20,598 nucleotides of DNA from CAZDXJ01 sp050303615 (GCA_050303615.1 JBNLCC010000071.1:1-20598); one strand, 5' to 3'; positions 1 through 6,710 are shown, numbered from the stretch's first letter. Program-made: numbers and translations. Notes: generated from the sequence alone by a model not told the origin.

Positions 1-725
1 ATTTGCCGAAACAGTTCGGCGCCGAATCGAATGACGACAAAGCTTTCGTCCAGGGTGGGTATGGTCCTGGCAATAAACGGATTGGACGTGTCCACCGTCG
101 GTACCCGCTGAAAGTTGATGTGCGTGTTGGTAAATTGCGGCAGCATAAAATGCACATAGTCATACATGCGCCGCAAAATCGTCTCGGTCACGTTTTGGGC
201 GCTATATCCCCTTTCAGTGGTGTCCCGGTGAATCTTCTGAATCCATTCCAAATTGACAATCGGCGTAATGCCGATCAGCAAATCCACCTGTTTCCCGACA
301 TCGATATCTTCATAAACGACGCCCCCATGAAGTCCTTCGTAAAACAGCAAATCGGAATCCGGTTCGATGTCTTCAAAGGGGCTGAAGGTTCCCGGTTTCT
401 GGCGATAAGGCTCCGCCTCCTCCTCGTTATGCAGATATTTCCGAATTTTGCCGGTACCCGTATTCCTATACTGCTTGAACAGATCAGCGAGCATACGAAA
501 CTCGTTACCCTCCGGACCGAAGTGACTCAAGTTTCTGCCCTCCTTGGTGGCTTTTTGGAGGGCCTCGAGCATGCCTTTGCGGTCATATTTGTGGAAACTA
601 TCGCCTTCAACGATCACCGCTTTAAACTTATTCCGCCGAAAGATTTGCTGCATAGCAATTTTAGTGGTGGTAGTTCCGGCGCCTGACGAACCGGTTACAG
701 CGACAATAGGATATTTCTTAACCAT
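1..725 (-). CDS. prk: Phosphoribulokinase, partial (3' end outside the window)
   Basis: Phosphorylates ribulose 5-phosphate with ATP to give the RuBisCO substrate ribulose 1,5-bisphosphate in the cytoplasm. About 241 residues are visible; the C-terminus lies beyond base 1. The protein begins MVKKYPIVAVTGSSGAGTTT, a P-loop of the proteobacterial PRK type (GSSGAGTT). It is followed by VIVEGDSFHKYDR, then SHFGPEGNEF, a YRQKPGTFSPFED stretch, LLFYEGLHGG, the nucleoside-kinase core DLLIGITPIVNLEWIQKIHRD, and TNTHINFQRVPTVDTSNPF, all familiar from this family (usual length about 290 residues). The start at 725 is supported by AAGGAAG shortly upstream. It is the third gene of the cbbM-phosphatase-prk string and lies 57 bases after the phosphatase stop, so co-transcription with RuBisCO is likely. 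The family assignment is secure; the partial state is a window effect. Confidence 0.95.
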   Translation of the reverse strand, partial: MVKKYPIVAVTGSSGAGTTTTKIAMQQIFRRNKFKAVIVEGDSFHKYDRKGMLEALQKATKEGRNLSHFGPEGNEFRMLADLFKQYRNTGTGKIRKYLHNEEEAEPYRQKPGTFSPFEDIEPDSDLLFYEGLHGGVVYEDIDVGKQVDLLIGITPIVNLEWIQKIHRDTTERGYSAQNVTETILRRMYDYVHFMLPQFTNTHINFQRVPTVDTSNPFIARTIPTLDESFVVIRFGAELFRQ

Positions 726-782
726 AACGACTTCCTTCGCTATTCTGAAAAAACATGCCCAATAACGGCTAGTCTTTTGCGC

Positions 783-1586
783 TTACATAGTTTGAATGAC
801 TTCCCGAAAATACGCTTTCCACTTTTTCATCAATAATTCGGTGCTGGCCGCCAAAATCGATCTGGACTGCAAGTTATTCTGAAACACAACCTCACCCTCA
901 AACGTTTCCGCTTGGGCACCTGCTTGTTTTAAAATCAGCAATCCGGCCGCATAATCCCATAATTTTTGCTTGCCGTGTAAATACAGATGGCAACGCCGGG
1001 CGGAAATCCAACATAAGTCCAACGCACCGGCTCCGAAACTCCGTTGCGACCGGTAAGGCGGATCGGACGCTAATTTCGTAGCGGCACCCGGCGATAGGCG
1101 TTTAAAGTCGATCATACCCAGACACTGATTCAATTCCGTAATCCGCATGGTTTTATTAGCCGGCAAAGGCTGCCCATTGATTGTCGTTGCGCCGCCATCC
1201 GATGCGGAAAAACACTCATCCCGATTGGGATCATAGACAACACCCAGCGTTATCTTACCCGCAACAATCAACGCAATGCTGACACACCAATAAGGCACGC
1301 CGTAGACAAAATTAGACGTTCCATCTATCGGATCGATACACCAATAGTCCGGGCTTTCGGCTTCAAGGATCGCCCGTTGTTGCGGCTCGGTCATTTCTTC
1401 GCTCAGCACCGGCAAATCAGCCAACTTAACCAGCCGCTCGGAAAGTTCCGAATGCGCGCGGATATCGATCTCCGTCACCAACGAGCCGTCGCTTTTAAGC
1501 ATAGCATGCGCGGAGGAAAAGTGCGGTAATACGGTCTGTTGTGAAACAGTCACCGCCAGTTTTTCCACTTGTTTCAGAAGTTCCAT
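783..1586 (-). CDS. Inositol-monophosphatase-family sugar phosphatase in the CBB operon
   Basis: A 267-residue protein of the Mg2+-dependent, Li+-sensitive phosphatase superfamily (IMPase, CysQ, archaeal-type FBPase). The metal and substrate residues are in place: KSDGSLVTEID (31-41), the acidic pair in LSEEM (61-65), WCIDPIDGTSNF (82-93, with D85, D88, G89 and T90) and the late LWDYAAG motif. There is no signal peptide, so it is cytoplasmic. The start at 1586 follows a TGGAG sequence and lies 27 bases after the cbbM stop, so it is very probably in the cbbM transcript. Members dephosphorylate inositol phosphates, 3'-phosphoadenosine phosphates or fructose 1,6-bisphosphate, and sequence motifs alone do not separate these. 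Its position between RuBisCO and phosphoribulokinase makes a Calvin-cycle role (FBPase/SBPase-like) attractive, but that is inference. The family is certain, the substrate is not. Confidence 0.9.
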   Translation of the reverse strand: MELLKQVEKLAVTVSQQTVLPHFSSAHAMLKSDGSLVTEIDIRAHSELSERLVKLADLPVLSEEMTEPQQRAILEAESPDYWCIDPIDGTSNFVYGVPYWCVSIALIVAGKITLGVVYDPNRDECFSASDGGATTINGQPLPANKTMRITELNQCLGMIDFKRLSPGAATKLASDPPYRSQRSFGAGALDLCWISARRCHLYLHGKQKLWDYAAGLLILKQAGAQAETFEGEVVFQNNLQSRSILAASTELLMKKWKAYFREVIQTM

Positions 1587-1613
1587 CGACTTCGCTCCAG
1601 CCTGTTTTGTAAG

Positions 1614-2984
1614 CTACTGTAATTCTTGACGCCAATGCGGATACAGCTTATCGGCATCACCGCTGAATGATTCAAATGCTCTTCTGAATTCGGGATGGTC
1701 TTTAGCAAAATGAACCGGATCTGCCCCATCCTTCCAACACTGTTCGGCTTGCCGCAACGATGTTGCACCGGCCTTGGCGCCGTCAATATGTCCGAAACAA
1801 CCGCCGCCGGCGGTCATAATTAAATTGGAATGCCCCAGGTTTGCAAAAAAACCGGGCACCCTGATCGCATTCATACCCCCGGAAATGATCGGCGTCGTCG
1901 GATTCAAGCCCAACCATTGCTGCCGATAATAGGGTCCTTCCGCAATGTCCTGTTCAATCATACTGGCAATGTTTCTATCGGCTTTTTCACCTTCCATTTT
2001 CCCGAAACTCATTGTACCAACATGAATACCGGAAGCCCCCTGGCAACGGGCCATTTTCGACAAGACAAATGCGGTATAACCGCGTTGGCTCTGAGGGGAA
2101 GTCACCGCACCATGACCCGCGCGGTGATAATGCAGGAACTGATGAGGAAAATACCGGCGCGCCGTGGTAATCGCCTGAGGACCTGCCACATACCCGTCGA
2201 CCAAAAAAGCCACATGATCGGCATTTTCGGCAAAGGTCTCTAGAATAAATTCGCCGCGCGCGATCATCTCGTGATAATCGTCCGCGGTAATATTGGCCGA
2301 AAACAATTTCGCCTCCCCGGTTTCATCCTGGGCTCTGCGCATCGCATCCGCGACCAGCGGAATCGTTAGTTTTAAAGGAGCGAAACGCTGATTGCCTTGC
2401 GGCTCGTCATTCTTGATAAAGTCCCCCCCCAACCAAAAATCATAACAGGCGTCGGCAAAGGGTTCGGGGCGCAATCCCAATTTCGGCTTGATAATCGTAC
2501 CCACAATAAAACCGCCGTCCTGCAGCGGCCGGCCGAGTACCCGCCACAAATCACGGATAGTGGTAGCAGGACCATCAAATTTACTGAGATATTGAGGCGG
2601 GAAATAAAAATCATGCATTTTGGCATATTCGACATCCCCCATCCCCTGGTTATTACCGATGGCCAAGGTTAAGAACGACACCATCATGGCCCGGCCATCG
2701 ATCATATTAAAATCGAACAAATCGACCGGGTAGGCTATTTTGGTAAGCTGTTTTTCGGCATCGATTTCATAGACCAGCGCATCGACGCTTTTAGTAAAAT
2801 CATCGGTAGTACTCACCGACACATTCGTTCCCGTTGACGATTCAGCGGCAAAATGCGCCGCCGTCGCCAAATAGTCATAGCCGGCCTTGGGTTTCATGAT
2901 ATAGGCGACGAGGACGTGATTGCCTCCGGCTATCAGTTGCTCTTCGGATAATGATAAATCCGCGTACCGATCAGATTGGTCCAT
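1614..2984 (-). CDS. cbbM: Ribulose-1,5-bisphosphate carboxylase/oxygenase, form II
   Basis: The CO2-fixing enzyme of the Calvin cycle: RuBP plus CO2 gives two 3-phosphoglycerate. At 456 residues it matches the usual form II length (about 460), and the homodimeric form II needs no small subunit; none is present. The catalytic residues fall at the form II numbers: K166 in GTIIKPKLG, the carbamylation lysine K191 with D193 and E194 in GGDFIKNDEPQGNQ, H287 and H291 in HYHRAGHGA, H321, and loop-6 K329 in GTMSFGKMEGE. The phosphate-binding GGGCFGHIDG is also present. The start at 2984 follows AGGGGC, which overlaps the stop codon of an upstream mini-ORF. The gene heads the cbbM-phosphatase-prk string and is divergent from the LysR regulator. 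No cbbQ/cbbO activase genes are seen next to it. Form II enzymes generally suit high-CO2, low-O2 settings. Confidence 0.98.
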   Translation of the reverse strand: MDQSDRYADLSLSEEQLIAGGNHVLVAYIMKPKAGYDYLATAAHFAAESSTGTNVSVSTTDDFTKSVDALVYEIDAEKQLTKIAYPVDLFDFNMIDGRAMMVSFLTLAIGNNQGMGDVEYAKMHDFYFPPQYLSKFDGPATTIRDLWRVLGRPLQDGGFIVGTIIKPKLGLRPEPFADACYDFWLGGDFIKNDEPQGNQRFAPLKLTIPLVADAMRRAQDETGEAKLFSANITADDYHEMIARGEFILETFAENADHVAFLVDGYVAGPQAITTARRYFPHQFLHYHRAGHGAVTSPQSQRGYTAFVLSKMARCQGASGIHVGTMSFGKMEGEKADRNIASMIEQDIAEGPYYRQQWLGLNPTTPIISGGMNAIRVPGFFANLGHSNLIMTAGGGCFGHIDGAKAGATSLRQAEQCWKDGADPVHFAKDHPEFRRAFESFSGDADKLYPHWRQELQ

Positions 2985-2994
2985 GACAAAGCCC

Positions 2995-3024
2995 CTAAAA
3001 TAATATGGGAATGCACTTCATCAT
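2995..3024 (-). CDS. Possible cbbM leader peptide (mini-ORF)
   Basis: The best Shine-Dalgarno sequence of this leader, a perfect AGGAGG (complement of 3028-3033), is not placed for cbbM. It lies 3 bases before an ATG and 6 bases before the directly adjacent second ATG of a tiny frame reading MMKCIPILF. The TAG stop (2995-2997) overlaps the weaker AGGGG sequence serving cbbM, 10 bases before the cbbM start. The frame is out of register with cbbM, so it is not an N-terminal extension. The layout suggests translational coupling or a regulatory leader peptide. Expression is not shown. Confidence 0.3.
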   Translation of the reverse strand: MMKCIPILF

Positions 3025-3061
3025 GAACCTCCTGAATCTATAAGTAAATTAATTGTTTTTT

Positions 3062-3089
3062 ATTATATTGATAAGCTATTATTTATGAA
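3062..3089 (-). promoter_or_regulatory. Candidate sigma-70 promoter for cbbM
   Basis: Read on the minus strand, TTCATA (3084-3089) and a perfect TATAAT (3062-3067) are separated by 16 bases, predicting a start near 3055 and a short leader before the AGGAGG. The spacer holds an imperfect dyad ATAA-GCTA-TTAT (3071-3082) that could be part of a LysR-type site. The region is AT-rich, so hexamer matches are easily found by chance. Confidence 0.4.
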
Positions 3090-4024
3090 TGACCAGTCAT
3101 GCAACTCTCCGTCAATTGGAAATCTTCCTGCTTGTCGCCAGACACCTCAGCGTCACCCGCGCCTCTGAGTCGCTGTACCTGAGTCAACCGGCGGTTTCCA
3201 TGCAGATCAAACAACTGGAACAGCAAGCAGGCATGCCGTTGTTTGAAAAAATCGGAAAAAAACTTTATCTCACGGACGCGGGAAAAGCGATGCGGGATCA
3301 TGCTGAAGAAATACTCGCGTCACAAAAAGCGTTTGAAGAAACTCTCGCTAAATTGGCTGGAGCCGAATCCGGCCATTTCACTTTAGCAGTGCCGGAGACC
3401 GCCATTCAATTCGTAACTTTACTACTGGCGCAATTTTGCCGGCAACATCCCGGAATCGGTTTCCACTTGGAAATTCATAACCGGGCAGGGTTGCTGGCCT
3501 GCATTAAAGAGAATACCACCGATCTGACCATCATGGGCCAAACGCCGACTGAATTGAATTTAGTGGCCAAGGCTTTCATGAAAAACCCGCTGGTGGTCAT
3601 TGCGCCGCCCGATCACGTTTTGACCGACAAACAAAACATCGGTCTAACCGATCTGTCTCCCTACCAATTTGTTATCAGAGAACCCGGGTCAGGCACGCGT
3701 ATCGCCATGCAGCGATTTTGTTCGGAACAAGGCATTCAATTGCAAACTGCGATGGAGATGCCCAACAACGAGGCAATTAAACAGGCGGTCGCAGCCGGAC
3801 TAGGCTTGGGAATTATTTCTATACATACCCTGCAACAAGAGCTGGCGCTCAAGCAGGTCAACATTCTTCCGGTTGAAAAAATGCCGATTATACGTATCTG
3901 GTACATCGTGCATCACAAACAAAAAATTCTTAGCCCGGCGATGAGCCTGTTCATCGATTTTGTGATTCAAAATGCCCAGTCAATCTGGTGCGCAAAGTAT
4001 CCGGAATTGCAGTACTTTCTATAA
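3089..4024 (+). CDS. cbbR: LysR-family transcriptional regulator of the CBB operon (CbbR)
   Basis: A 311-residue LysR-type regulator, transcribed divergently from cbbM with only 104 bases between the start codons, the classical cbbR arrangement. The N-terminus TLRQLEIFLLVARHLSVTRA, then SESLYLSQPAVSMQIKQLE, is the winged helix-turn-helix (about residues 6-65). A periplasmic-binding-like effector domain follows, with family features such as LGLGIIS and VVIAPPDH. CbbR proteins activate cbb transcription in response to metabolites such as RuBP, PEP or NADPH; which of these acts here cannot be read from sequence. No clear ribosome binding site precedes the ATG at 3089. A TATTAT box at 3077-3082, with TTGTTT 18 bases upstream, would start transcription almost at the ATG, so a leaderless message is possible. 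The assignment to CbbR rests on position plus family. Confidence 0.9.
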   Translation: MTSHATLRQLEIFLLVARHLSVTRASESLYLSQPAVSMQIKQLEQQAGMPLFEKIGKKLYLTDAGKAMRDHAEEILASQKAFEETLAKLAGAESGHFTLAVPETAIQFVTLLLAQFCRQHPGIGFHLEIHNRAGLLACIKENTTDLTIMGQTPTELNLVAKAFMKNPLVVIAPPDHVLTDKQNIGLTDLSPYQFVIREPGSGTRIAMQRFCSEQGIQLQTAMEMPNNEAIKQAVAAGLGLGIISIHTLQQELALKQVNILPVEKMPIIRIWYIVHHKQKILSPAMSLFIDFVIQNAQSIWCAKYPELQYFL

Positions 4025-4305
4025 GTTCACTGACCGCCATGGAGAACAAAACAAAGACGGTTACTCTCGATAGTAACTAGGGCCGCTCTGTTTTTCCGGC
4101 ATGCGCTTGCGCAAAGCAAAAACAATGTAGGTACCCGACAATTTGCGTCCAGTCACTGGTAGGAGTGCAGCATAGCCAGCGCCGAGCGAGCAATAGTGTA
4201 GCGAAGCCGCACGGACGCATAACGGCCGAGGCTTTAATGATTGTCTCGTTGGCAGGTCGATTTTAGTGACCTGTCCTAATATTTTTCTCGAGGTAGCGAC
4301 ACGCT
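4025..4305 (+). other. Intergenic stretch without an intact gene
   Basis: No supported coding region. There is a 6-bp hairpin GTTACT-CTCGAT-AGTAAC at 4060-4077, 35 bases after the cbbR stop, without a directly following T-run. A second hairpin has CAGGTC (4253-4258) pairing with GACCTG (4268-4273), followed within a few bases by ATTTTT. A 90-codon frame on the minus strand (4061-4333) has no recognisable motifs. The stretch probably includes DNA disturbed by the IS21-type insertion to its right, where the front two thirds of istA should be but are not recognisable. Confidence 0.5.
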
Positions 4306-4688
4306 TAATCATCACATCAAAGTCGACAAGCATTATTTCAGCCTACCGCTCCACCTGCTCGGCAAGCAACTAAATATAAGCATCAGCGCGGTGCAGATCG
4401 AAGTACTGTATCAAGGAACACGCTTCGCCGGAACCCTTGCTCTGCTGGGGTCAATCCATCGATCCTTGTACCACCCAAGCGGTAGAGCTGATATTACAGT
4501 GGCGTCCGCATCCAATACAAAGACATCGCGTTTACCAAGGACCACTCAACCATACTCGGCGCGATGACAAACAACGCCTGGAAACAGCCTGCGAATGGGT
4601 ACTTGCCATTCATTCATCCAACTACCGTAGCGTTACCTGCATTCTCAAAGCGGGAATGGATCGACAGCTTCGGAAAGAAACGTTGTAA
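4306..4688 (+). pseudogene. istA: istA (IS21 DDE transposase) remnant
   Basis: Two frames together give the C-terminal third of an IS21 transposase. From 4306 the peptide reads NHHIKVDKHYFSLPLHLLGK, then VQIEVLYQGTRFAG, matching the family region normally like 'VDxHYYSVPYxLVGK...VEVxxxGxRVASH'. From about 4437, one frame over, it reads CWGQSIDPCTTQAVELIL, then WRPHPIQ, RLETACEWVLAI and SNYRSVTCILKAGMDRQ, ending at TAA (4686-4688). That tail corresponds to the IstA end '..RPHPEQGYR..RLEAACxRAL..YRSVKSILKxGLDR'. About 30 codons between the two blocks are missing, together with the frameshift. The catalytic core upstream is gone, so the gene is dead. Confidence 0.82.
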
Positions 4689-4790
4689 ACGGAAACTGCG
4701 TGCCCGCAACATCCTAACTTACGCAGTTCGGGATATTATCACTAAGTTCCGCAAAACGTCGATCGAACCGCCTGACAAACCGGTAAAAAC

Positions 4791-5279
4791 CTGTCCCGCC
4801 TCAAACTCACCGGGACGCGGGAAGCGTTGGAGCGACAACGCGTCCAACCGGCTACCCACGACCTGTGCTTTGACAAGCGCTCGGGGCTTTTAGTGGATAG
4901 CAAACTCATCAGTCATAAGGATAAATGTCTGGAACTTTTATTACGCGATGCTAACTTGCGGGTTAACGCCTGTGTGCCGAGGGTATCGATTGCTGCCACT
5001 CAGGCAGCCTGAAGCACATGCAAATGGCTTCATCAGTGGGCTGCGACTGGATCACGCAACACCTAAATCTATGCATTACCGACGCTACGGGAAACGGCAA
5101 GACCCGGTTAGCTTGTACTTTGGGCGATCAAGTTCCTCCGGTAATCCTACGCGGCTCGCTATATTCGCCTTTCCACACTGTTTGAAATGCTGCGCATCGG
5201 TCATGCACAATGCCCGCCGGCTGATATGGACAGGCGAATCCATGATAAACGGCTAATAAATTTGAGCGATCGCGACTAA
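4791..5279 (+). pseudogene. istB: istB (IS21 AAA+ helper ATPase) remnant
   Basis: From 4791 the frame reads LSRLKLTGTREALERQRVQP, then ATHDLCF, GLLVDSKLISHKDK and LELLLRDANLRVNACV, the N-terminal domain of IstB. It stops at 5012. A second frame starting near the same point carries CDWITQHLNLCITDATGNGK with TRLACTLGDQV, the Walker A region, where the usual GPTGVGKT has become DATGNGKT. A third frame adds FEMLRIGHAQCP and runs to a stop at 5277-5279. At least two frameshifts and loss of the C-terminal 40 percent or so make it non-functional. Confidence 0.82.
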
Positions 5280-5362
5280 AAAAAGTAAAAACACGTCTGC
5301 GGAGTTGCAATGTGTAATCGGTCATCTTCGATGGAATCGGCAATTGGTGATTCATGCCATTT

Positions 5363-5396
5363 TGTCATGTTGTTAATTTTATAAATAACAATGACA
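5363..5396. repeat. Imperfect inverted repeat upstream of the Met-rich gene
   Basis: TGTCATGTTGTTA (5363-5375) and TAACAATGACA (5386-5396) are inverted copies differing by a 2-base insertion, around a 10-base AT-only centre. It shares the TGTCAT core with the perfect palindrome 30 bases downstream. It could be a regulator site or a cruciform; function unknown. Confidence 0.4.
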
Positions 5397-5424
5397 TATG
5401 CCGGAGTGTACAGTTTGAGCATGC

Positions 5425-5439
5425 CGTTATGTCATAACG
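5425..5439. promoter_or_regulatory. Perfect 15-bp palindrome, candidate operator or enhancer site
   Basis: CGTTATG-T-CATAACG is a perfect 7+1+7 palindrome. It lies about 70 bases upstream of a possible -24 element at 5509, a distance typical of upstream activating sites for sigma-54 activators. A third, weaker dyad TTCATA-CTGT-TATGAA follows at 5482-5497. No binding protein can be named from the sequence. Confidence 0.45.
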
Positions 5440-5508
5440 AGCAAAGCAGATGAAAGGCGACTTTCAATTTTTTCCTTTATATTCATACTGTTATGAAAAA
5501 TAAAAATC

Positions 5509-5524
5509 AGGCTCAAAATATGCA
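5509..5524 (+). promoter_or_regulatory. Candidate sigma-54 (-24/-12) promoter
   Basis: AGGCTCA-AAAT-ATGCA keeps the invariant GG (5510-5511) and GC (5522-5523) at exactly 10 bases spacing and agrees with about 8 of the 12 consensus positions of TGGCACG-N4-TTGCA. It would start transcription near 5535, leaving a leader of about 90 bases before the Met-rich gene. Upstream dyads at 5363-5396, 5425-5439 and 5482-5497 are suitably placed for activator binding. A single GG-N10-GC match is weak evidence alone. Confidence 0.35.
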
Positions 5525-5548
5525 ACGCGTTTTGTGGGGTGATTCCGT

Positions 5549-5602
5549 TTCTAGGATTTACACCAAACTGAATTCGATTCAACTGGATCGAGTTTCCTAG
5601 AA
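5549..5602 (+). repeat. Inverted repeat in the leader of the Met-rich gene
   Basis: TTCTAGGA (5549-5556) and TCCTAGAA (5595-5602) are perfect 8-bp inverted copies 38 bases apart. They would close a stem-loop in the 5' untranslated RNA, ending about 10 bases before the AGAAGGA ribosome binding site. An inner CGAT/ATCG pairing is possible. It may act on mRNA stability or translation; function is inferred. Confidence 0.4.
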
Positions 5603-5625
5603 TTAAAACTATTAGAAGGAAAAGT

Positions 5626-5961
5626 ATGAAAACTAAATCTATAGCAATTGTATCTCTTTTAGCTTTTGGTATGGCGGGTGCGGTTGTTGCGGCTGATCAA
5701 AAAGGCATGAGCGGTATGTCAGGCCAAAAAGGCATGTCAGGCATGAGCGGTATGTCAGGCCAAAAAGGTATGTCAGGCATGGGTGGTCACACAGGCGGCG
5801 CAGGTGGTATGCGCAGCCCAAGTGGCATGTCCGGTATGTCAGGGATGGGTGGTCACACAGGCGGTGAAAGTAGTATGCGTCGCCCAAGTGGTATGTCCGG
5901 TATGTCCGGTATGTCAGGGATGGGTGGTCACACAGGCGGTGAAGGTGGTATGCGTAAGTAA
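5626..5961 (+). CDS. Exported Met/Gly/Ser/His repeat protein (unknown function)
   Basis: A 111-residue protein with a clear Sec signal peptide (charged MKTK, hydrophobic core, cleavage near VVAA-D at 23/24). The mature part of about 88 residues contains 17 Met, no Cys and almost no hydrophobic residues besides Met. It is built from MSGM units and three MGGHTGG blocks, each followed by a Gly/Ser-rich linker ending in MR. At DNA level a 20-bp unit is repeated exactly at 5779-5798, 5845-5864 and 5920-5939, so the array grew by duplication. Met plus His repeats in a periplasmic, disordered chain suggest binding of Cu(I) or other soft metal, or a sacrificial Met pool against oxidants; both are inference. 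AGAAGGAAAAG provides a good ribosome binding site. It is a single-gene unit with its own terminator and possibly a sigma-54 promoter. No named family is recognised. Confidence 0.85.
   Translation: MKTKSIAIVSLLAFGMAGAVVAADQKGMSGMSGQKGMSGMSGMSGQKGMSGMGGHTGGAGGMRSPSGMSGMSGMGGHTGGESSMRRPSGMSGMSGMSGMGGHTGGEGGMRK
5779..5939 (+). repeat. Three-copy 20-bp direct repeat inside the Met-rich gene
   Basis: An identical 20-bp unit encoding MGGHTGG (last codon partial) occurs at 5779, 5845 and 5920. The spacings of 66 and 75 bases differ by nine bases, one SGM tripeptide, and lengths stay in frame. This suggests in-frame expansion and contraction by slippage or unequal recombination. Confidence 0.85.
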
Positions 5962-5978
5962 TGCTAAGGTAAAAAAAT

Positions 5979-6021
5979 AATGCGGGCGAAATTACATTTC
6001 CCTATTGCCCGCATTTTTTTT
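5979..6021 (+). terminator. Intrinsic terminator after the Met-rich gene
   Basis: AATGCGGGC (5979-5987) pairs perfectly with GCCCGCATT (6007-6015), directly followed by a T-run to 6021. It begins 18 bases after the stop codon. It insulates the gene from the respiratory island. The remaining 283 bases up to 6304 hold no gene and no convincing promoter. Confidence 0.9.
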
Positions 6022-6304
6022 CAAACCCAGGTCGAACTTTTGAAAAGCCAACATCTATATTTTGCGATTTTTCCATATGCGAAACGCGACGGCTGTAGCG
6101 AGTCGGTTTTTTGTCTGAAAAATACGTTAATGCCCCAATCCGGCACGCTAAGCGTTCGAAGACATAGCCAAATTCCGGCAGATCCTGTTAAGTTGGTTGC
6201 CAAAGCAGCTTGGTACATACTCTTTTGGGGACTGATGGGCATCACGATCTGCACAATAGGCACCACATGCATAACAACCGAAATATTATGAGCCCGAAAA
6301 CAAC

Positions 6305-6706
6305 ATGACGAATCCGATCAAATTGATTTTTGCCGGTTTTGTTGTCCTGCTCACAGGGTGTGATGAGTCAGACGATCTGAAAAAATCAGCCGGGTATGAT
6401 GAGCCTATCGCCGAACGCTCCAAAGCACGGAGTAAATTAGAATCCGATATCCCGACCAAGTTCGTGGCGGGTGTGAAGCCTAATCAGCGCCCAACCGGCG
6501 CACCGGTTATGAGGGAATTCGTGCCGGACACCGGATGGCGTAAACGTTTTCTAGCCGGCATCAGTAACCCCACCCCTCCCAATCTCAACTTCATCAACAG
6601 CCAAGGCGCCTGGTATACGCCTTTCAATCAACCGGGAATGCCAGGCTATTACGATTTACGCAAATTGCACAACAAAGCTCGTAACTCGAGTAATGAGGGC
6701 CGGTAG
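6305..6706 (+). CDS. Small lipoprotein of the respiratory island (unknown)
   Basis: A 133-residue protein with an N-terminal lipoprotein signal: MTNPIKLIFAGFVVLLTGC, lipobox LTGC with the lipidated Cys at 19. Asp follows at position +2, which in E. coli retains lipoproteins in the inner membrane. The mature part has no CxxCH and no metal motif seen. It is rich in Pro, Arg and aromatic residues toward the end (WRKRFLAGISNPTPPNLNF, then GAWYTPFNQPGMPGYYDL), as in a small docking or assembly subunit. It ends only 4 bases before the pentaheme cytochrome gene, whose signal peptide looks related (NPIKLI/DSIKLL, LLTGC/LLTAC). Probably a partner of that cytochrome. The ribosome binding site is weak. 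No family is recognised. Confidence 0.75.
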   Translation: MTNPIKLIFAGFVVLLTGCDESDDLKKSAGYDEPIAERSKARSKLESDIPTKFVAGVKPNQRPTGAPVMREFVPDTGWRKRFLAGISNPTPPNLNFINSQGAWYTPFNQPGMPGYYDLRKLHNKARNSSNEGR

Positions 6707-6710
6707 CAAC

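Larger units (their letters stand above)
4306..5279 (+). mobile_element. Decayed IS21-family insertion sequence remnant
   Basis: istA-like and istB-like fragments lie in the IS21 order and orientation. Both are broken by frameshifts and deletions and both are incomplete: istA lacks its front part and istB its back part. No terminal inverted repeats or target-site duplications were recognised. IS21 elements are about 2-2.5 kb, so less than half remains. It separates the CBB cluster from the respiratory island. Confidence 0.8.

Noticed and set aside
3..686. 227-codon open frame on the plus strand at the left edge
   Set aside because: It is antisense to the phosphoribulokinase, whose motifs are unmistakable on the minus strand.
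4060..4077. Hairpin after cbbR as an intrinsic terminator
   Set aside because: The 6-bp stem is not followed by a T-run; it is kept only as a structure in the intergenic note.
4061..4333. 90-codon minus-strand frame next to the IS remnant
   Set aside because: No recognisable motif or ribosome binding site, and its end overlaps the istA remnant.
5700..5960. Direct repeats resembling a CRISPR or minisatellite
   Set aside because: The repeats stay in frame within a gene with signal peptide, ribosome binding site and terminator, and the intervals are themselves repetitive, unlike spacers.
6226..6242. GG-N10-GC match upstream of module A as a sigma-54 promoter
   Set aside because: Only the GG and GC dinucleotides and little else agree with the -24/-12 consensus (GGGGA in place of GGCAC and GGGCA in place of TTGCA).
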